From: Selenomonas sputigena ATCC 35185
GTDB taxonomy: Bacteria; Bacillota; Negativicutes; Selenomonadales; Selenomonadaceae
Length of the DNA stretch: 64,000 nucleotides
Assembly: GCF_000208405.1 (NCBI RefSeq)
Contig: NC_015437.1
Coordinates: forward strand, 1,109,501 to 1,173,500
Direction: 5' to 3'
Position numbers and translations under genes: made by a program. This document shows, piece by piece, positions 15,689 to 24,521 of this stretch. The notes under the pieces were generated by a model. The model was not told the DNA's origin and ran no database searches. It worked only from the letters and a program-made list of their open reading frames with translations. How positions within the stretch are numbered: the stretch's first letter is position 1; each line of letters begins with the position of its first letter.

Positions 15689-16981
15689 CTACAACTTGAA
15701 CTTCACCAACACCTGCTCAAGGGCATTGAGCACGTCGTTGATATTCTCTTCCGTGATGATGAGCGGTGGCTGGAACGCCATGACGTTTCTGGCGACGCCG
15801 TTCTTGCCGACGATGAAGCCGCGATCTTTAAGCTCTTCGAGCACCATGTCCAGTTCTTCGGGGGCAGGACTCTTGTCGCTATGAACGAATTCTGCGCCCG
15901 TCATGAGACCGAGACCGCGGATGTCGCCGATGATAGGGTGGCGCTTCTGGATCTCGGCAAGTCCCTTGCGCAACTCTCGACCGCGCGCTTCGGCGTTTTC
16001 GGCGAGGCGATGCTCCTCGATGTAGTTGAGGACGGCGAGTCCTGCCGTACTCGAAACGGGGTTGCCGCCCAAGGTTGAAGCACCAGGCTTCGTGTAGCTG
16101 TCGGCAACCTTGGCGCTCGCGATGAAGGCGGAGATGGGCTGCCCGTTGCCGAGCGCCTTGGCGACGCACATGATGTCGGGTGTGACGCCCGCGTGCTCGA
16201 TGGCGAACATCCTGCCCGTGCGAGCAAATCCCGTCTGTACCTCGTCCGCGATGAAGAGACCGCCGTAGGACGAGATGATTTCTTTGACGCGCTGGAAGTA
16301 TCCTTCCGGCGGCACGATGATGCCGGCGTTGCCCTGAATGCTTTCGGCGATGAAGGCGGCGGGTTTGCCGCTCGTTGCCGTCCGGATGATCGTCTCGACC
16401 TCATCGGCGCAGGCAAGGCCGCATTCGGGATGGGTCTTGCCGAGCGGACAGCGGTAGCAGTACGGGTTCGGTGCGAACTGGATGCCGCCGACGGGGTTCG
16501 GATCGGTGCGCCACATGCCGATGCCCGTAAGGCTCATCGTGAGCTTTGTGCGCCCGTGCAGACCGTTTCGGAGTGCGATGAACTCGCTGCTTCCCGTGTG
16601 AATGGTCGCGAGCAGCGCAGCGCCCTCCGTCGCTTCCGTGCCCGTCGAGCAGAAGAAGCTCTTCTGCAGGTCGCCGGGCGTGATCTCGGCAAGTTTTTCG
16701 GCGAGGTTCACGAAGTTCTCCGTCAAGTAGATGTTGCAGACATGCTGCAATGTTTTAGCCTGCTTTGTGACCTTCTCCGTAATCTCGGGATTGCAGTGGC
16801 CGCAGTTGATGACGGAAACACCCGCGAAACAGTCGAGATACTTTCTGCCCTCGCTGTCGAAAAGGTACTGCATGGAGCCGCGCACGATTTGGCGCGGCTC
16901 ACGGTAGAAGTGGCCGAGACAGGGCATGATGTACTTCTTCTTTTTTTCGAGGATGGCTTCAGCGCCGATGTATTCTTTCAA
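15689..16981 (-). CDS. Class III aminotransferase (aspartate aminotransferase family; AGXT2/GABA-T-like)
   Basis: 430-residue PLP fold-type I enzyme. It has the STGTEATEGA phosphate-binding loop, the FIADEVQTGFARTGRMFA segment and the PLP Lys in DIMCVAKALGNGQPISAF. The PYCYRCPLGKTHPECGLACADE insertion is typical of the alanine-glyoxylate/4-aminobutyrate aminotransferase subgroup and rules out ArgD (a separate argD lies at 47994-49199). The true amino donor and acceptor cannot be read from sequence. The start has an AGGAGG just upstream. It lies 57 bp downstream of the U32 gene on the same strand, a possible two-gene operon. Confidence 0.85.
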   Translation of the reverse strand: MKEYIGAEAILEKKKKYIMPCLGHFYREPRQIVRGSMQYLFDSEGRKYLDCFAGVSVINCGHCNPEITEKVTKQAKTLQHVCNIYLTENFVNLAEKLAEITPGDLQKSFFCSTGTEATEGAALLATIHTGSSEFIALRNGLHGRTKLTMSLTGIGMWRTDPNPVGGIQFAPNPYCYRCPLGKTHPECGLACADEVETIIRTATSGKPAAFIAESIQGNAGIIVPPEGYFQRVKEIISSYGGLFIADEVQTGFARTGRMFAIEHAGVTPDIMCVAKALGNGQPISAFIASAKVADSYTKPGASTLGGNPVSSTAGLAVLNYIEEHRLAENAEARGRELRKGLAEIQKRHPIIGDIRGLGLMTGAEFVHSDKSPAPEELDMVLEELKDRGFIVGKNGVARNVMAFQPPLIITEENINDVLNALEQVLVKFKL

Positions 16982-17038
16982 ATAATGACCTCCTTAGGGG
17001 AGCGTGGATGACATGAGTGTTGGATTCATCCGCGCTTT

Positions 17039-18988
17039 TTAGATCGAATCCTTCGACTCGCGGAAACGGTAGATGCCGAGACCGAAAGCGCGCGGACTCT
17101 TCGCGGCGAGTGCGGCGAGCGCGGATTCATCGAAAGCTTTTTCCCCGCGTGAGAGCGCATCGAGCGCCTCACGGTACGTTTTCGTGACGAGAGCGACAAG
17201 CGCAGGCGCGTAGTCCTGCGCCTCAATGCGGTAGGAGGCGATGCCGTTGAACTTCTCAAGGTACGGATAAAGACACAGATCCTTCGCGAAGTAGAGGTGG
17301 TTGCGCCCGAACTGGTCGATGCGGATGGAATGAACCTCGCCCGCCCTGTCGCGCAGTGCATAGCGGCGATCGAGAAATTCGGGATTCTTCAGCGGGTCGT
17401 AGCCGCCCAAGGACATCTCGGGCAGATTGTGATCGAGGATCATGGATTCGTAAGAGCCGTGCACGACCGTTTCGATGGGAAGCTCCGAGGCTTCGACGAG
17501 ACGCCTAAGCTGCTCGAAGGAAAGTTCGAAGGAGGATGCCGCCATGGCAAGACCGTTTTCCTTGAGGAATTTTGCGGCGAGATGGTTGAAAAGGTTGAAC
17601 GAGAGATCAGCCTGTACGGGCAGGTTTGTGATCGTCTGGGCGAGACGCAGGGAGCCGAGGTTGCTGACGAGAACGCCTGCGGGCTGCAGGCGTTCAAGCG
17701 CCGTGAAGAATTGCTCAAGCTCGCCGCACTCGCGGCGCATCGTCGTGCGCGGCGTATTGACGAAGACCTTTGCGCCCGATTCATTCGCCGTTTCGATGAC
17801 GGATTCGATGTCCGTGAGTCGCCACGGCTTCTGGGGGCGGAATGCCTCGCCGCCGACGTAGACGGCATCGGCGCCGCTCTCGATGGCGGCGCGTGCGCCT
17901 TCGATGTCGCCGACGCGCACCGAGAGACGGCGATGGGGCGCATTCTCGCGTGCGATGGGGCGCTCCGCCTTCAGAATGTCGTCCTGGAAGCCCGGCTCCT
18001 TCACGGCCTCGCTGAAGAAGCGAGGTTCTCGCGTGCCGTCAAAGCCGATGTCGCGTGCTGTCGTCGGCCCTAAGGCGAACGTCGTCGTGAAGTCGCGCGC
18101 ACGGTTGTCGAAGAGGTCGCGCCAGCCCGCTTCGTCGACTTGGTAGCCGAAAGGATCGGCGATGTAGCTGTCAATCGCCTTGCGGTAGGTGCGCACGATG
18201 CGGCGGATGAACTCCGCCGGGCGCATGCGTCCCTCGATCTTGAAGGAGTGAACGCCTGCCTGAATGAGCTCGGGGATGTTGCGATACATGCACATGTCCT
18301 TCAAAGCGAGCTTGTACGGGCCTTCGCTCTCGGCATCCAAGACCTCGCCCGTCGCCTCGTCGATCAGCTCATACGCCCAGCGGCAGGGCTTCAGACAGCG
18401 GCCGCGGTTGCCGCTCTGACCGAAGAGCACACCCGAATGGATGCACTGGCCGCTCTCGGACATGCACATGTCGCCGTGCATGAAGTATTCGACTTCGAGT
18501 CCTGTACGTTCCTTGAAGAGACTCAGTTCAGAAAGCGTCATCTCGCGCCCGACAACGATGCGCGTGATGCCGTATTCCTTGAGTTTTTCAATCGCCGCCT
18601 CGTTGTGCGTATTCATCATGACCGAGGTGTGCAGCGGGATGTCGATGCCCAGTTCCTTTTTCAGCTCAAGCACGGCGAAGTCCTGCACGAGGATCGCGTC
18701 GGGGCGAATCTCCTGCAGGTAGAGCAGATATTCGCGCAGGGCGGGAAGCTCTTCCTCGCTGATGAGGTTGTTCAATGTGATATAGAGCTTGACGCCGTGC
18801 TCGTGCGTAAAGTCGACGGCTTTTTTCAGCATCTCGTTGTCGAAATTCGTATCGCCGTGGTGCATGCGCATGTTGAAGTGCTTGCCGCCCAGATAGACGG
18901 CGTTCGCGCCCGCCTCGACGGCGGCGACGAGGGCGTCCCAAGTGCCGGCCGGTGCGAGAAGCTCCACGCAATTACGGGTTAATAGCAT
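17039..18988 (-). CDS. Peptidase U32 family protein (TrhP/RlhA-like RNA hydroxylation family)
   Basis: 649 aa. The N-terminal U32 domain (CVELLAPAGTWDALVAAVEAG) contains the family signature EYFMHGDMCMSESGQCIHS followed by GNRGRCLKPCRW, giving the four Cys shared with RlhA/TrhP proteins that make 5-hydroxycytidine or 5-hydroxyuridine in RNA. The C-terminal half (from about residue 350, RLSVRVGDIEGARAAIESGADAVYVGG) is a second U32-like repeat. The proteolytic name is historical; an RNA-modification role is the better-supported family function but is not shown here. A GGAG lies about 12 nt before the ATG. Confidence 0.85.
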   Translation of the reverse strand: MLLTRNCVELLAPAGTWDALVAAVEAGANAVYLGGKHFNMRMHHGDTNFDNEMLKKAVDFTHEHGVKLYITLNNLISEEELPALREYLLYLQEIRPDAILVQDFAVLELKKELGIDIPLHTSVMMNTHNEAAIEKLKEYGITRIVVGREMTLSELSLFKERTGLEVEYFMHGDMCMSESGQCIHSGVLFGQSGNRGRCLKPCRWAYELIDEATGEVLDAESEGPYKLALKDMCMYRNIPELIQAGVHSFKIEGRMRPAEFIRRIVRTYRKAIDSYIADPFGYQVDEAGWRDLFDNRARDFTTTFALGPTTARDIGFDGTREPRFFSEAVKEPGFQDDILKAERPIARENAPHRRLSVRVGDIEGARAAIESGADAVYVGGEAFRPQKPWRLTDIESVIETANESGAKVFVNTPRTTMRRECGELEQFFTALERLQPAGVLVSNLGSLRLAQTITNLPVQADLSFNLFNHLAAKFLKENGLAMAASSFELSFEQLRRLVEASELPIETVVHGSYESMILDHNLPEMSLGGYDPLKNPEFLDRRYALRDRAGEVHSIRIDQFGRNHLYFAKDLCLYPYLEKFNGIASYRIEAQDYAPALVALVTKTYREALDALSRGEKAFDESALAALAAKSPRAFGLGIYRFRESKDSI

Positions 18989-19108
18989 ATTTTTTTCATG
19001 CTCCTTTGCTCATAATTTTTCCGTTTAACGTATAGTATACCATATTTCTAGCCTTTCTGGCGAATTTCCGTAAAGATTGTATATGTCCTCGAAGTCTAGA
19101 TGGACCTT

Positions 19109-19537
19109 TCAAAGGCCGTTCTTTTCACGGCACTCTTGACAGATGCCGTAGAATTCAAAGATGTGCCCCGTGATGAGGAAGCCTCTTTTCTCGGCTTCCT
19201 TCGTGTAGGCTTCCTGCATGGGACAGATGTCGATACACTCCGTCTTGCCGCATTCCGTACAGACGAGGTGGTGATGGTGATGACCCGGCTCGATGATCTC
19301 GTAGACGTTTCCCGCTGCGCGGTAGATTTCGTGAATGACGCCGAGATTCGAGAGGAGCGCGAGGTTGCGATATATCGTATCGAGGGAGACGTTGGAATGC
19401 TTCCTGCGCACGGCGGCAAGAAGCTGCTGGGCCGTGGGGAAGGGGTCGCATTCATGAAAGGCGTCGAGGACGGCGCGTCGCTGCGGAGTCAGCTTGTATC
19501 CTTTGGAGCGCAGGAGTTCCAGATGATCTTCAGTCAT
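19109..19537 (-). CDS. Fur-family metalloregulator (Fur/Zur/PerR)
   Basis: 142 aa. Winged helix YKLTPQRRAVLDAFHECDPF (residues 14-33) and the recognition region VSLDTIYRNLALL. Dimerisation domain with the sensor cluster HHHHHLVCTECGK and structural zinc Cys pairs CTEC and CQEC. The sequence does not separate Zur, Fur and PerR. The ECIDICP and GHIFEFYGICQEC segments slightly favour a Zur-like protein. SD AAAGGAGG is 5 nt before the ATG. It is transcribed divergently from pyrK, 160 bp away. Confidence 0.88.
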   Translation of the reverse strand: MTEDHLELLRSKGYKLTPQRRAVLDAFHECDPFPTAQQLLAAVRRKHSNVSLDTIYRNLALLSNLGVIHEIYRAAGNVYEIIEPGHHHHHLVCTECGKTECIDICPMQEAYTKEAEKRGFLITGHIFEFYGICQECREKNGL

Positions 19538-19625
19538 GACATCCTCCTTTTGTCGAGGGTATACACGGTTTTTCTCATCATACCATAGGAGGGCGGAAAG
19601 GGGTAGGGTGCAGAAGAAAGAATCA

Positions 19626-19655
19626 TTGGGCAGATGCTTTGTTCTGTGCTATAAT
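19626..19655 (+). promoter_or_regulatory. Promoter of the pyrK-pyrD operon
   Basis: TTGGGC (19626-19631), 18-bp spacer, perfect TATAAT (19650-19655), about 42 bp before the pyrK start. No PyrR-type leader or attenuator fits in the short 5' UTR. Confidence 0.55.
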
Positions 19656-19697
19656 TTCTACAAAAGAGATGAGAGATGAGGACAGGAGGACGATTCC

Positions 19698-20462
19698 TTG
19701 AAAAAAACTTTGGAGGATGCCGTTGTCGTTTTGAACCGCGCCATATTGCCCGACATCTGGCAGATGGAACTTCTCTCGCCGAAGATTGCGGCGGGAGCAG
19801 AGCCGGGGCAGTTCGTCATGGTGAAGAAGCCGAAGAGCGCGCATCTTCTGCGCCGTCCTTTCGGCGTGGCGGACATCGACGACGAGAAGGGGACGATCAC
19901 GCTCTTTTACCGCATCTTGGGCGAAGGGACGGCGGAGCTTTCCACGCTGCGACCAGGCGAAAGCCTGAGCGTCGAGGGCGCACTCGGCACGGGTTTTACG
20001 CTCACGGACGAGTCTGCGCTTCTCGTCGGCGGCGGCTTGGGACTAGCGCCGCTCCTTTTGCTCGCGCGTCGCCTGCGCGAAAAGCCCGTCGTCATCATCG
20101 GCGCACGTTCTGAGCCAGAGACTTTTTGGACGCGGTTCTTCACACCGCATGCGAAGGCGGTCTATATCGCGACGGACGACGGAACGAGCGGCTTTCACGG
20201 CTATCCGCTTCATTTGATGCCGCTCGTCCTTTGCGAGAATGAAGTGCATGCTGTCAAGGTCTGCGGCCCTGACCCGATGATGGACGGCATCGCGCGTCTG
20301 GCGCGGAGCGCGGGGCTTTCCTGCGAGGTATCGTTGGAAAAGCGCATGGCGTGCGGCTTCGGCGTCTGTCTGGGCTGCACCTTTGAGGGAAAGGCGACGG
20401 GCAGGAGACGCAAAGTTTGCACGGAAGGGCCGGTCTTTGCGGCGGAGGAGGTTTTTGAATGA
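19698..20462 (+). CDS. pyrK: Dihydroorotate dehydrogenase B, electron-transfer subunit
   Basis: FAD and 2Fe-2S subunit that passes electrons from dihydroorotate oxidation to NAD+. 254 aa: an FAD-binding domain with LLRRPFGVADID, an NAD-binding segment GGGLGLAPLLLLARRL, and a C-terminal 2Fe-2S Cys motif in ACGFGVCLGC plus a later Cys. TTG start behind AGGAGG. Overlaps pyrD by 4 bp, as expected for subunits made in equal amounts. Confidence 0.95.
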   Translation: MKKTLEDAVVVLNRAILPDIWQMELLSPKIAAGAEPGQFVMVKKPKSAHLLRRPFGVADIDDEKGTITLFYRILGEGTAELSTLRPGESLSVEGALGTGFTLTDESALLVGGGLGLAPLLLLARRLREKPVVIIGARSEPETFWTRFFTPHAKAVYIATDDGTSGFHGYPLHLMPLVLCENEVHAVKVCGPDPMMDGIARLARSAGLSCEVSLEKRMACGFGVCLGCTFEGKATGRRRKVCTEGPVFAAEEVFE

Positions 20463-21373
20463 ACAGGGAAAGGCTTGCCGTCGAGGTCGCGGGCATTCGC
20501 ATGGCGACGCCGATCATGGGCGCGTCGGGCACGTTCGGCTTCGGCATGGAGTATGAAGATTTCCTCGACCTCGCGGACGTCGGCGCCGTCGTTTCGAAGG
20601 GCATCACGCCGAAGCCGCGTGCGGGAAACGGCGGCGTGCGCATCGCCGAAACGCCCGCCGGCATGCTCAATTCCATCGGTTTGGAGAATCCCGGCATTGA
20701 GGTGTTCTGCCGTGACATCCTGCCCGAGGCGGCAAAACTGCCGACGTCGTTTATCGTCAACATCAGCGCGGGCACGGCGGAGGAATACGGCGAGATGGCG
20801 CAAATGCTCGACGTCGAGGGCGTCGATGGCATCGAGGTCAATATCTCATGCCCGAACGTCAAGGAAGGCGGCATCGTCTTCGGCACTGACCCTGTGCAGG
20901 CGGCGCGTGTGACGCAGGAGGTCAAAAAGCATACGAAGAAGCCCGTCATTGTAAAACTTTCGCCGAACGTCACCGACATCCCGCAGATGGCGCGCGCCGT
21001 CGAGGAGGCAGGTGCCGACGCCGTATCGCTCATCAACACGCTGACGGGCATGGCGATCGATGTCGAAAAGCGTCAGCCGCTCCTCGGCAACATCACGGGA
21101 GGCCTTTCCGGCCCTGCCGTCAAGCCCATCGCCCTGCGCATGGTCTATCAGGCGGCGCAGGCGGTTTCGATTCCCGTCATCGGCATGGGCGGCATACAGA
21201 CAGGCGAGGATGTGGCAGCGTTCCTTCTAGTCGGTGCGAGTGCCGTCGAGATCGGCGCGGAGAACTTCGCGAATCCGCGTGCCGTCGTCGAGGCGGCCGA
21301 AGGACTCGATGCGTATTTGGAGCGCCAGGGCATTGATCATGCGCGGGATTTGATAGGGGCGTTGGAACTTTGA
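20459..21373 (+). CDS. pyrD: Dihydroorotate dehydrogenase B, catalytic subunit (class 1B)
   Basis: FMN TIM-barrel enzyme of pyrimidine synthesis. 304 aa with MGASGTFGFGMEYEDF, the catalytic-Cys region VNISCPNVKEGG and the FMN-phosphate motif IGMGGIQTGEDVAAFL. ATG overlaps the pyrK stop. No other pyr genes are nearby, so the rest of the pathway must be encoded elsewhere. Confidence 0.95.
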   Translation: MNRERLAVEVAGIRMATPIMGASGTFGFGMEYEDFLDLADVGAVVSKGITPKPRAGNGGVRIAETPAGMLNSIGLENPGIEVFCRDILPEAAKLPTSFIVNISAGTAEEYGEMAQMLDVEGVDGIEVNISCPNVKEGGIVFGTDPVQAARVTQEVKKHTKKPVIVKLSPNVTDIPQMARAVEEAGADAVSLINTLTGMAIDVEKRQPLLGNITGGLSGPAVKPIALRMVYQAAQAVSIPVIGMGGIQTGEDVAAFLLVGASAVEIGAENFANPRAVVEAAEGLDAYLERQGIDHARDLIGALEL

Positions 21374-21393
21374 GGTCAGGGAAAGGGCGCAGG

Positions 21394-22188
21394 ATGCGCT
21401 TCGCCTTCCTCTTTGCGCTGTTCTTCCTGCTCACGCTCTCTGCCGGCTGCGGCGGAAGGAGCGCCGTCTACCGCGAGCCGCCGCACCATCCCGAGTTCGT
21501 CGAGGGCGCGAAGTTTTCGGAGAATCCTGCGAAGTTCAAGGGCAAGGAAGTGCAGTTCGTCGCGCGTGTCGTCGATATCGACGGCGCGGCGATGCAGACT
21601 GAGATGCACGAGGGCGGGCCGCGCCTCCTCGTTGAGGGCAAGGGTGTCAGCGCCGCCGAGCCGCGCCCGTCGCGCGGCGACTATGTGCGGCTCTATGGCA
21701 AGGTGGAGGAAGACGACAGGGCGGGCTACGTCGCCGTCATCGACTCCTACAAGGTCACGGTGCCGCGCTGGAGCGAACTCATGCGCACGTCGAGGAGTCT
21801 TAGAAGCGACGATGGTCATGTTGAGGTACAGATTCTCTCGGCTGTGGCGGCACGCAATTCGCTCGAAGTCAAGGAGGGAAATATCTCCCTGATGCCCGAG
21901 AGCGCGGCGACGAGGCTTTCGGACATCGCTTTCATCGGCATGACGCTGAAGATTCGCGGCGAGATAGATGACGACGGCGAGGGCGATTTCGACTACCTTG
22001 AGCGCAGCGGTCAAAGGATGCGCTCGGGCTTCACGCTCGACTTGGACGGCGATGGCACGGCAACCTTCAAGACGGAGGTGCTTTCCGTGCCAATGGAGTA
22101 CAAGGAAGCCTTGAAGGCGGTCGGCGCGTCGGGCGACGGCAGCGTCGCCCTGCCCGAAGGAAAGACGTACCGTCTGCGCTATCGCTGA
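21394..22188 (+). CDS. Putative lipoprotein of unknown function
   Basis: About 264 aa. The N-terminus MRFAFLFALFFLLTLSAGCG is a type II signal peptide with lipobox LSAGC. The mature part contains FKGKEVQFVARVVDID and YVRLYGKVEEDDRAGYVAV, suggestive of an OB-fold-like beta domain, followed by a second beta-rich part. An in-frame TTG at 21370 overlaps the pyrD stop. I prefer ATG 21394 because it places the hydrophobic segment at the N-terminus. No family recognised. It may be co-transcribed with pyrKD by position only. Confidence 0.7.
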   Translation: MRFAFLFALFFLLTLSAGCGGRSAVYREPPHHPEFVEGAKFSENPAKFKGKEVQFVARVVDIDGAAMQTEMHEGGPRLLVEGKGVSAAEPRPSRGDYVRLYGKVEEDDRAGYVAVIDSYKVTVPRWSELMRTSRSLRSDDGHVEVQILSAVAARNSLEVKEGNISLMPESAATRLSDIAFIGMTLKIRGEIDDDGEGDFDYLERSGQRMRSGFTLDLDGDGTATFKTEVLSVPMEYKEALKAVGASGDGSVALPEGKTYRLRYR

Positions 22189-22269
22189 CGTTGGCACTGA
22201 CAGAAATCCCCTGCGCTGCATCGCGCAAGGGCAGTGGATAATCTACGGTTTTTGGAAAGGAAGCAAGGC

Positions 22270-23526
22270 ATGGAAGGCATGGACGAAAAGAGCCGAGAGG
22301 AACTTCTCGAAGAATATGCGCGGCTGATCGTGCGCATGGGCGTCAATTTGCAGGCGGATCAGCCGCTCGTCATCAATGCGCCGCTCGCGTGCGCCGACTT
22401 CGCGCGCCGCGTTGCGGGCGCGGCGTACGATGCGGGTGCGCACGATGTGACGGTCGCGTGGAACGACGAGCGGCTCGCGCGTCTGCGCTACGACAAGGCG
22501 AAGAAGAGCGTCTTTTCGGAGTTTCCCGAATGGCGTCGCCGCCTTTACGAGGACAGTGCGGCAGAGGGGGCAGCCTTCGTCACGATTCATGCTTCCGACC
22601 CGGAGATCTTCAGCGGCGTCGAGCCGGAGAGGCTGACGCTCGCGCAGCAGGCGGCGGGCGCGGCGCTCCTCGAATACCGCCAACGCTTGATGAGCAACAA
22701 GAACGCTTGGTGCGTCGTCTCGATTCCGACGGAAAGCTGGGCGAAGAAGGTCTTTCCCGAGGATGCGCCTGATGCTGCCGTTGAAAATCTCTGGCAGGCA
22801 ATCTTCGATGCCGTGCGCCTTGCGCCTGGTGAGGATGCGGCAGCGCGCTGGCAGAAGCACATCGAATTTTTGGCATGTGCGGCGAAGTTCATGAACGACC
22901 ATGCTTTCTCGCGCTTGGAGTACAAGAACGGTTTCGGCACGAACCTCTTCATCGAACTGCCCGAAGGGCATATATGGATGGGTGGCGCGGAAAAGACGCA
23001 GGACGGCGTGACCTTCGTCGCCAACATGCCGACGGAAGAAATCTACACGCTTCCCAAGCGTGACGGCGTAAATGGCACGGTCAGAGCGATGCGCCCCCTG
23101 AACGTCAACGGCAATCTTGTCGAGGGATTTTCGCTGACCTTCAAAGATGGCAAGGTCGTCGACTACAAGGCGGAGCGCGGTGCAGAGATCCTCAAGGAAC
23201 TTTTTTCGACCGACGAAGGTGCGAGCTATCTCGGTGAAGTCGCGCTCGTGCCCTACGATTCGCCGATCTCGAAGAGCGGCGTGCTCTTCTTCAATACGCT
23301 TTTCGACGAAAATGCCGCGTGCCACCTTGCCTTCGGCAAGGCGTACCCGACATGCATCGAGGGCGGCGAGACGATGACCAGCGTCGAGCTTCTGCAGCGC
23401 GGCGTCAACGATTCGCTCGTGCACGAGGACTTTATGGTAGGCTCAAGAGATCTCGCCATCGACGGAATCGAGGCGGACGGCACGCGCGTCCCTGTGTTCC
23501 GCGAGGGAAATTTCGCCTTTGCTTGA
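22270..23526 (+). CDS. Aminopeptidase, M29 family (AmpS/thermophilic metalloprotease type)
   Basis: Cytoplasmic dinuclear-metal aminopeptidase of about 418 aa. M29 landmarks: NMPTEEIYTLP (metal-binding Glu), ENAACHLAFGKAYP (His ligand) and SLVHEDFMVGSRDLAIDG (His and Asp ligands) near the C-terminus. ATG 22270 is preceded by GGAAAGG. A GTG at 22234 is in frame but lacks a good SD. Ends 34 bp before a bidirectional terminator. Confidence 0.92.
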   Translation: MEGMDEKSREELLEEYARLIVRMGVNLQADQPLVINAPLACADFARRVAGAAYDAGAHDVTVAWNDERLARLRYDKAKKSVFSEFPEWRRRLYEDSAAEGAAFVTIHASDPEIFSGVEPERLTLAQQAAGAALLEYRQRLMSNKNAWCVVSIPTESWAKKVFPEDAPDAAVENLWQAIFDAVRLAPGEDAAARWQKHIEFLACAAKFMNDHAFSRLEYKNGFGTNLFIELPEGHIWMGGAEKTQDGVTFVANMPTEEIYTLPKRDGVNGTVRAMRPLNVNGNLVEGFSLTFKDGKVVDYKAERGAEILKELFSTDEGASYLGEVALVPYDSPISKSGVLFFNTLFDENAACHLAFGKAYPTCIEGGETMTSVELLQRGVNDSLVHEDFMVGSRDLAIDGIEADGTRVPVFREGNFAFA

Positions 23527-23559
23527 GGACGGCAGACTTCAAGTGCGTCGTATCAATAG

Positions 23560-23586
23560 AAAAAGCCCGGATTTTCCGGGCTTTTG
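23560..23586. terminator. Bidirectional terminator between the M29 gene and tRNA-Leu
   Basis: AAAAGCCCGG-ATTT-TCCGGGCTTTT stem-loop with A and T tracts on the two sides. It serves the plus-strand aminopeptidase and the minus-strand tRNA transcript. Confidence 0.9.
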
Positions 23587-23597
23587 TTCATCCTCGT

Positions 23598-23682
23598 TGG
23601 TGCGGACGAGAGGGTTCGAACCTCCATGCCTTGCGGCACTGGATCCTAAGTCCAGCGCGTCTGCCAGTTCCGCCACGTCCGC
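23598..23682 (-). tRNA. tRNA-Leu (anticodon UAG)
   Basis: Class II tRNA, 85 nt with encoded CCA. Acceptor GCGGACG pairs with CGTCCGC; the anticodon arm CTGGA-CTTAGGA-TCCAG gives anticodon TAG (reads CUN); long variable arm TGCCGCAAGGCAT; T arm GGAGG-TTCGAAC-CCTCT. Leucine identity fits the anticodon and the class II variable arm. It has its own promoter (23704-23732) and terminator. Confidence 0.96.
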
Positions 23683-23703
23683 ATTGTATATTTGACGGTT
23701 CTT

Positions 23704-23732
23704 ATTCTAGCATGACGGCAGAGGACTGTCAA
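23704..23732 (-). promoter_or_regulatory. Promoter of tRNA-Leu
   Basis: Minus strand: TTGACA (23732-23727), 17-bp spacer, TAGAAT (23709-23704), about 22 bp upstream of the tRNA 5' end. Confidence 0.75.
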
Positions 23733-23827
23733 ACGATGGAAGATGTATGACATATTTCGGGTACAGGGAACGCAGGAGGGGCGTGCAGGTTTGAGGAAGG
23801 ATGAGGCGTATGAATGAGGGGAGAAAG

Positions 23828-24376
23828 ATGGACGAAGCGCTTTTCAAAAAAGTGGAGCGGTATATCGAAAAGCATTATGTGAAGCCGCGAGATCCTTCTG
23901 CGATGCGGTTTTTGGGGCTTATAACCCCCGGCAGCATGCCTCGCAGTTTCTCGCATGTGCCTTCGTCTGCCGGCAGGCGCCCGCTGAAGAACTTGCTCGA
24001 TGCCGTGCTGCAGCTGGCAGAAAAGAGCTTTGCCGAGAGGCTTATGCTGCTCATCAAGAAGAGCGGTGCGAAGGCGGCGGATGTCTACGGCAAGGCGGGA
24101 ATCACGAAGCAGCACTTTTCCAAGATTAAGAATCATGCGGATTATCAGCCCTCGAAGGAAACGGCGCTCGCCTTCGCCATCGTTCTGCATCTGTCGCTTG
24201 CCGAGGCTGAAGATCTCATCGGCAGGGCGGGGTTCAAACTTTCCGAAAGCAGCAAGCGCGATCTGCTCGTCCGGTTCTTCATCGAGGAAAAGATTTATGA
24301 TGTCGATATCATCAATGAACAACTCTATGCGCGGGGCTTCTCGCCGCTGACGAATCGCCGTCGCATGAAGGATTGA
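23828..24376 (+). CDS. HTH-like regulatory protein of unknown role
   Basis: About 182 aa. The C-terminal 115 residues (SFAERLMLLIKKSGAKAADVYGKAGITKQHFSKIKNH...YQPSKETALAFAIVLHLSLAEAEDLIGRAGF) resemble a widespread helix-turn-helix domain in which a short linker precedes DLLVRFFIEEKIYDVDIINEQL. The N-terminus has no recognised fold. ATG 23828 is preceded by GAGGGGAG; an ATG at 23801 is also possible. It stands alone between a tRNA and a strong terminator. DNA or RNA binding is inferred from the HTH-like pattern only. Confidence 0.65.
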   Translation: MDEALFKKVERYIEKHYVKPRDPSAMRFLGLITPGSMPRSFSHVPSSAGRRPLKNLLDAVLQLAEKSFAERLMLLIKKSGAKAADVYGKAGITKQHFSKIKNHADYQPSKETALAFAIVLHLSLAEAEDLIGRAGFKLSESSKRDLLVRFFIEEKIYDVDIINEQLYARGFSPLTNRRRMKD

Positions 24377-24420
24377 AAGATGCATGCACGGGTGCACGCT
24401 TCGCGGATGCCGTGCGCCGA

Positions 24421-24466
24421 ATTCTCCCCAAAAGAGCCGTGCGGCTCTTTTGGGGAGAATTTTTCG
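24421..24466 (+). terminator. Terminator with a 19-bp perfect stem
   Basis: ATTCTCCCCAAAAGAGCCG and its exact complement flank a 2-nt loop (24421-24460) and are followed by TTTT. Unusually long and perfect stem. Confidence 0.9.
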
Positions 24467-24491
24467 TATGGTCGCCTGTCAGGCGACCATA
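24467..24491. repeat. Perfect 12+1+12 palindrome after the terminator
   Basis: TATGGTCGCCTG-T-CAGGCGACCATA begins right after the terminator T tract. Could be an operator, a second transcription-ending stem or a recombination site. A TATAAT-like box (TATAATAT, near 24509) follows it and may serve the gene at 24594. Confidence 0.6.
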
Positions 24492-24521
24492 CTTCCAGCA
24501 GCTTATCATATAATATGCCTA

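Noticed and set aside
16999-17032. Terminator between the U32 gene and the class III aminotransferase
   Set aside because: A GCG-GATGA stem exists, but the T tract lies on the plus strand, where no gene ends. On the minus strand the stem lacks a T run, so the two genes may be co-transcribed.
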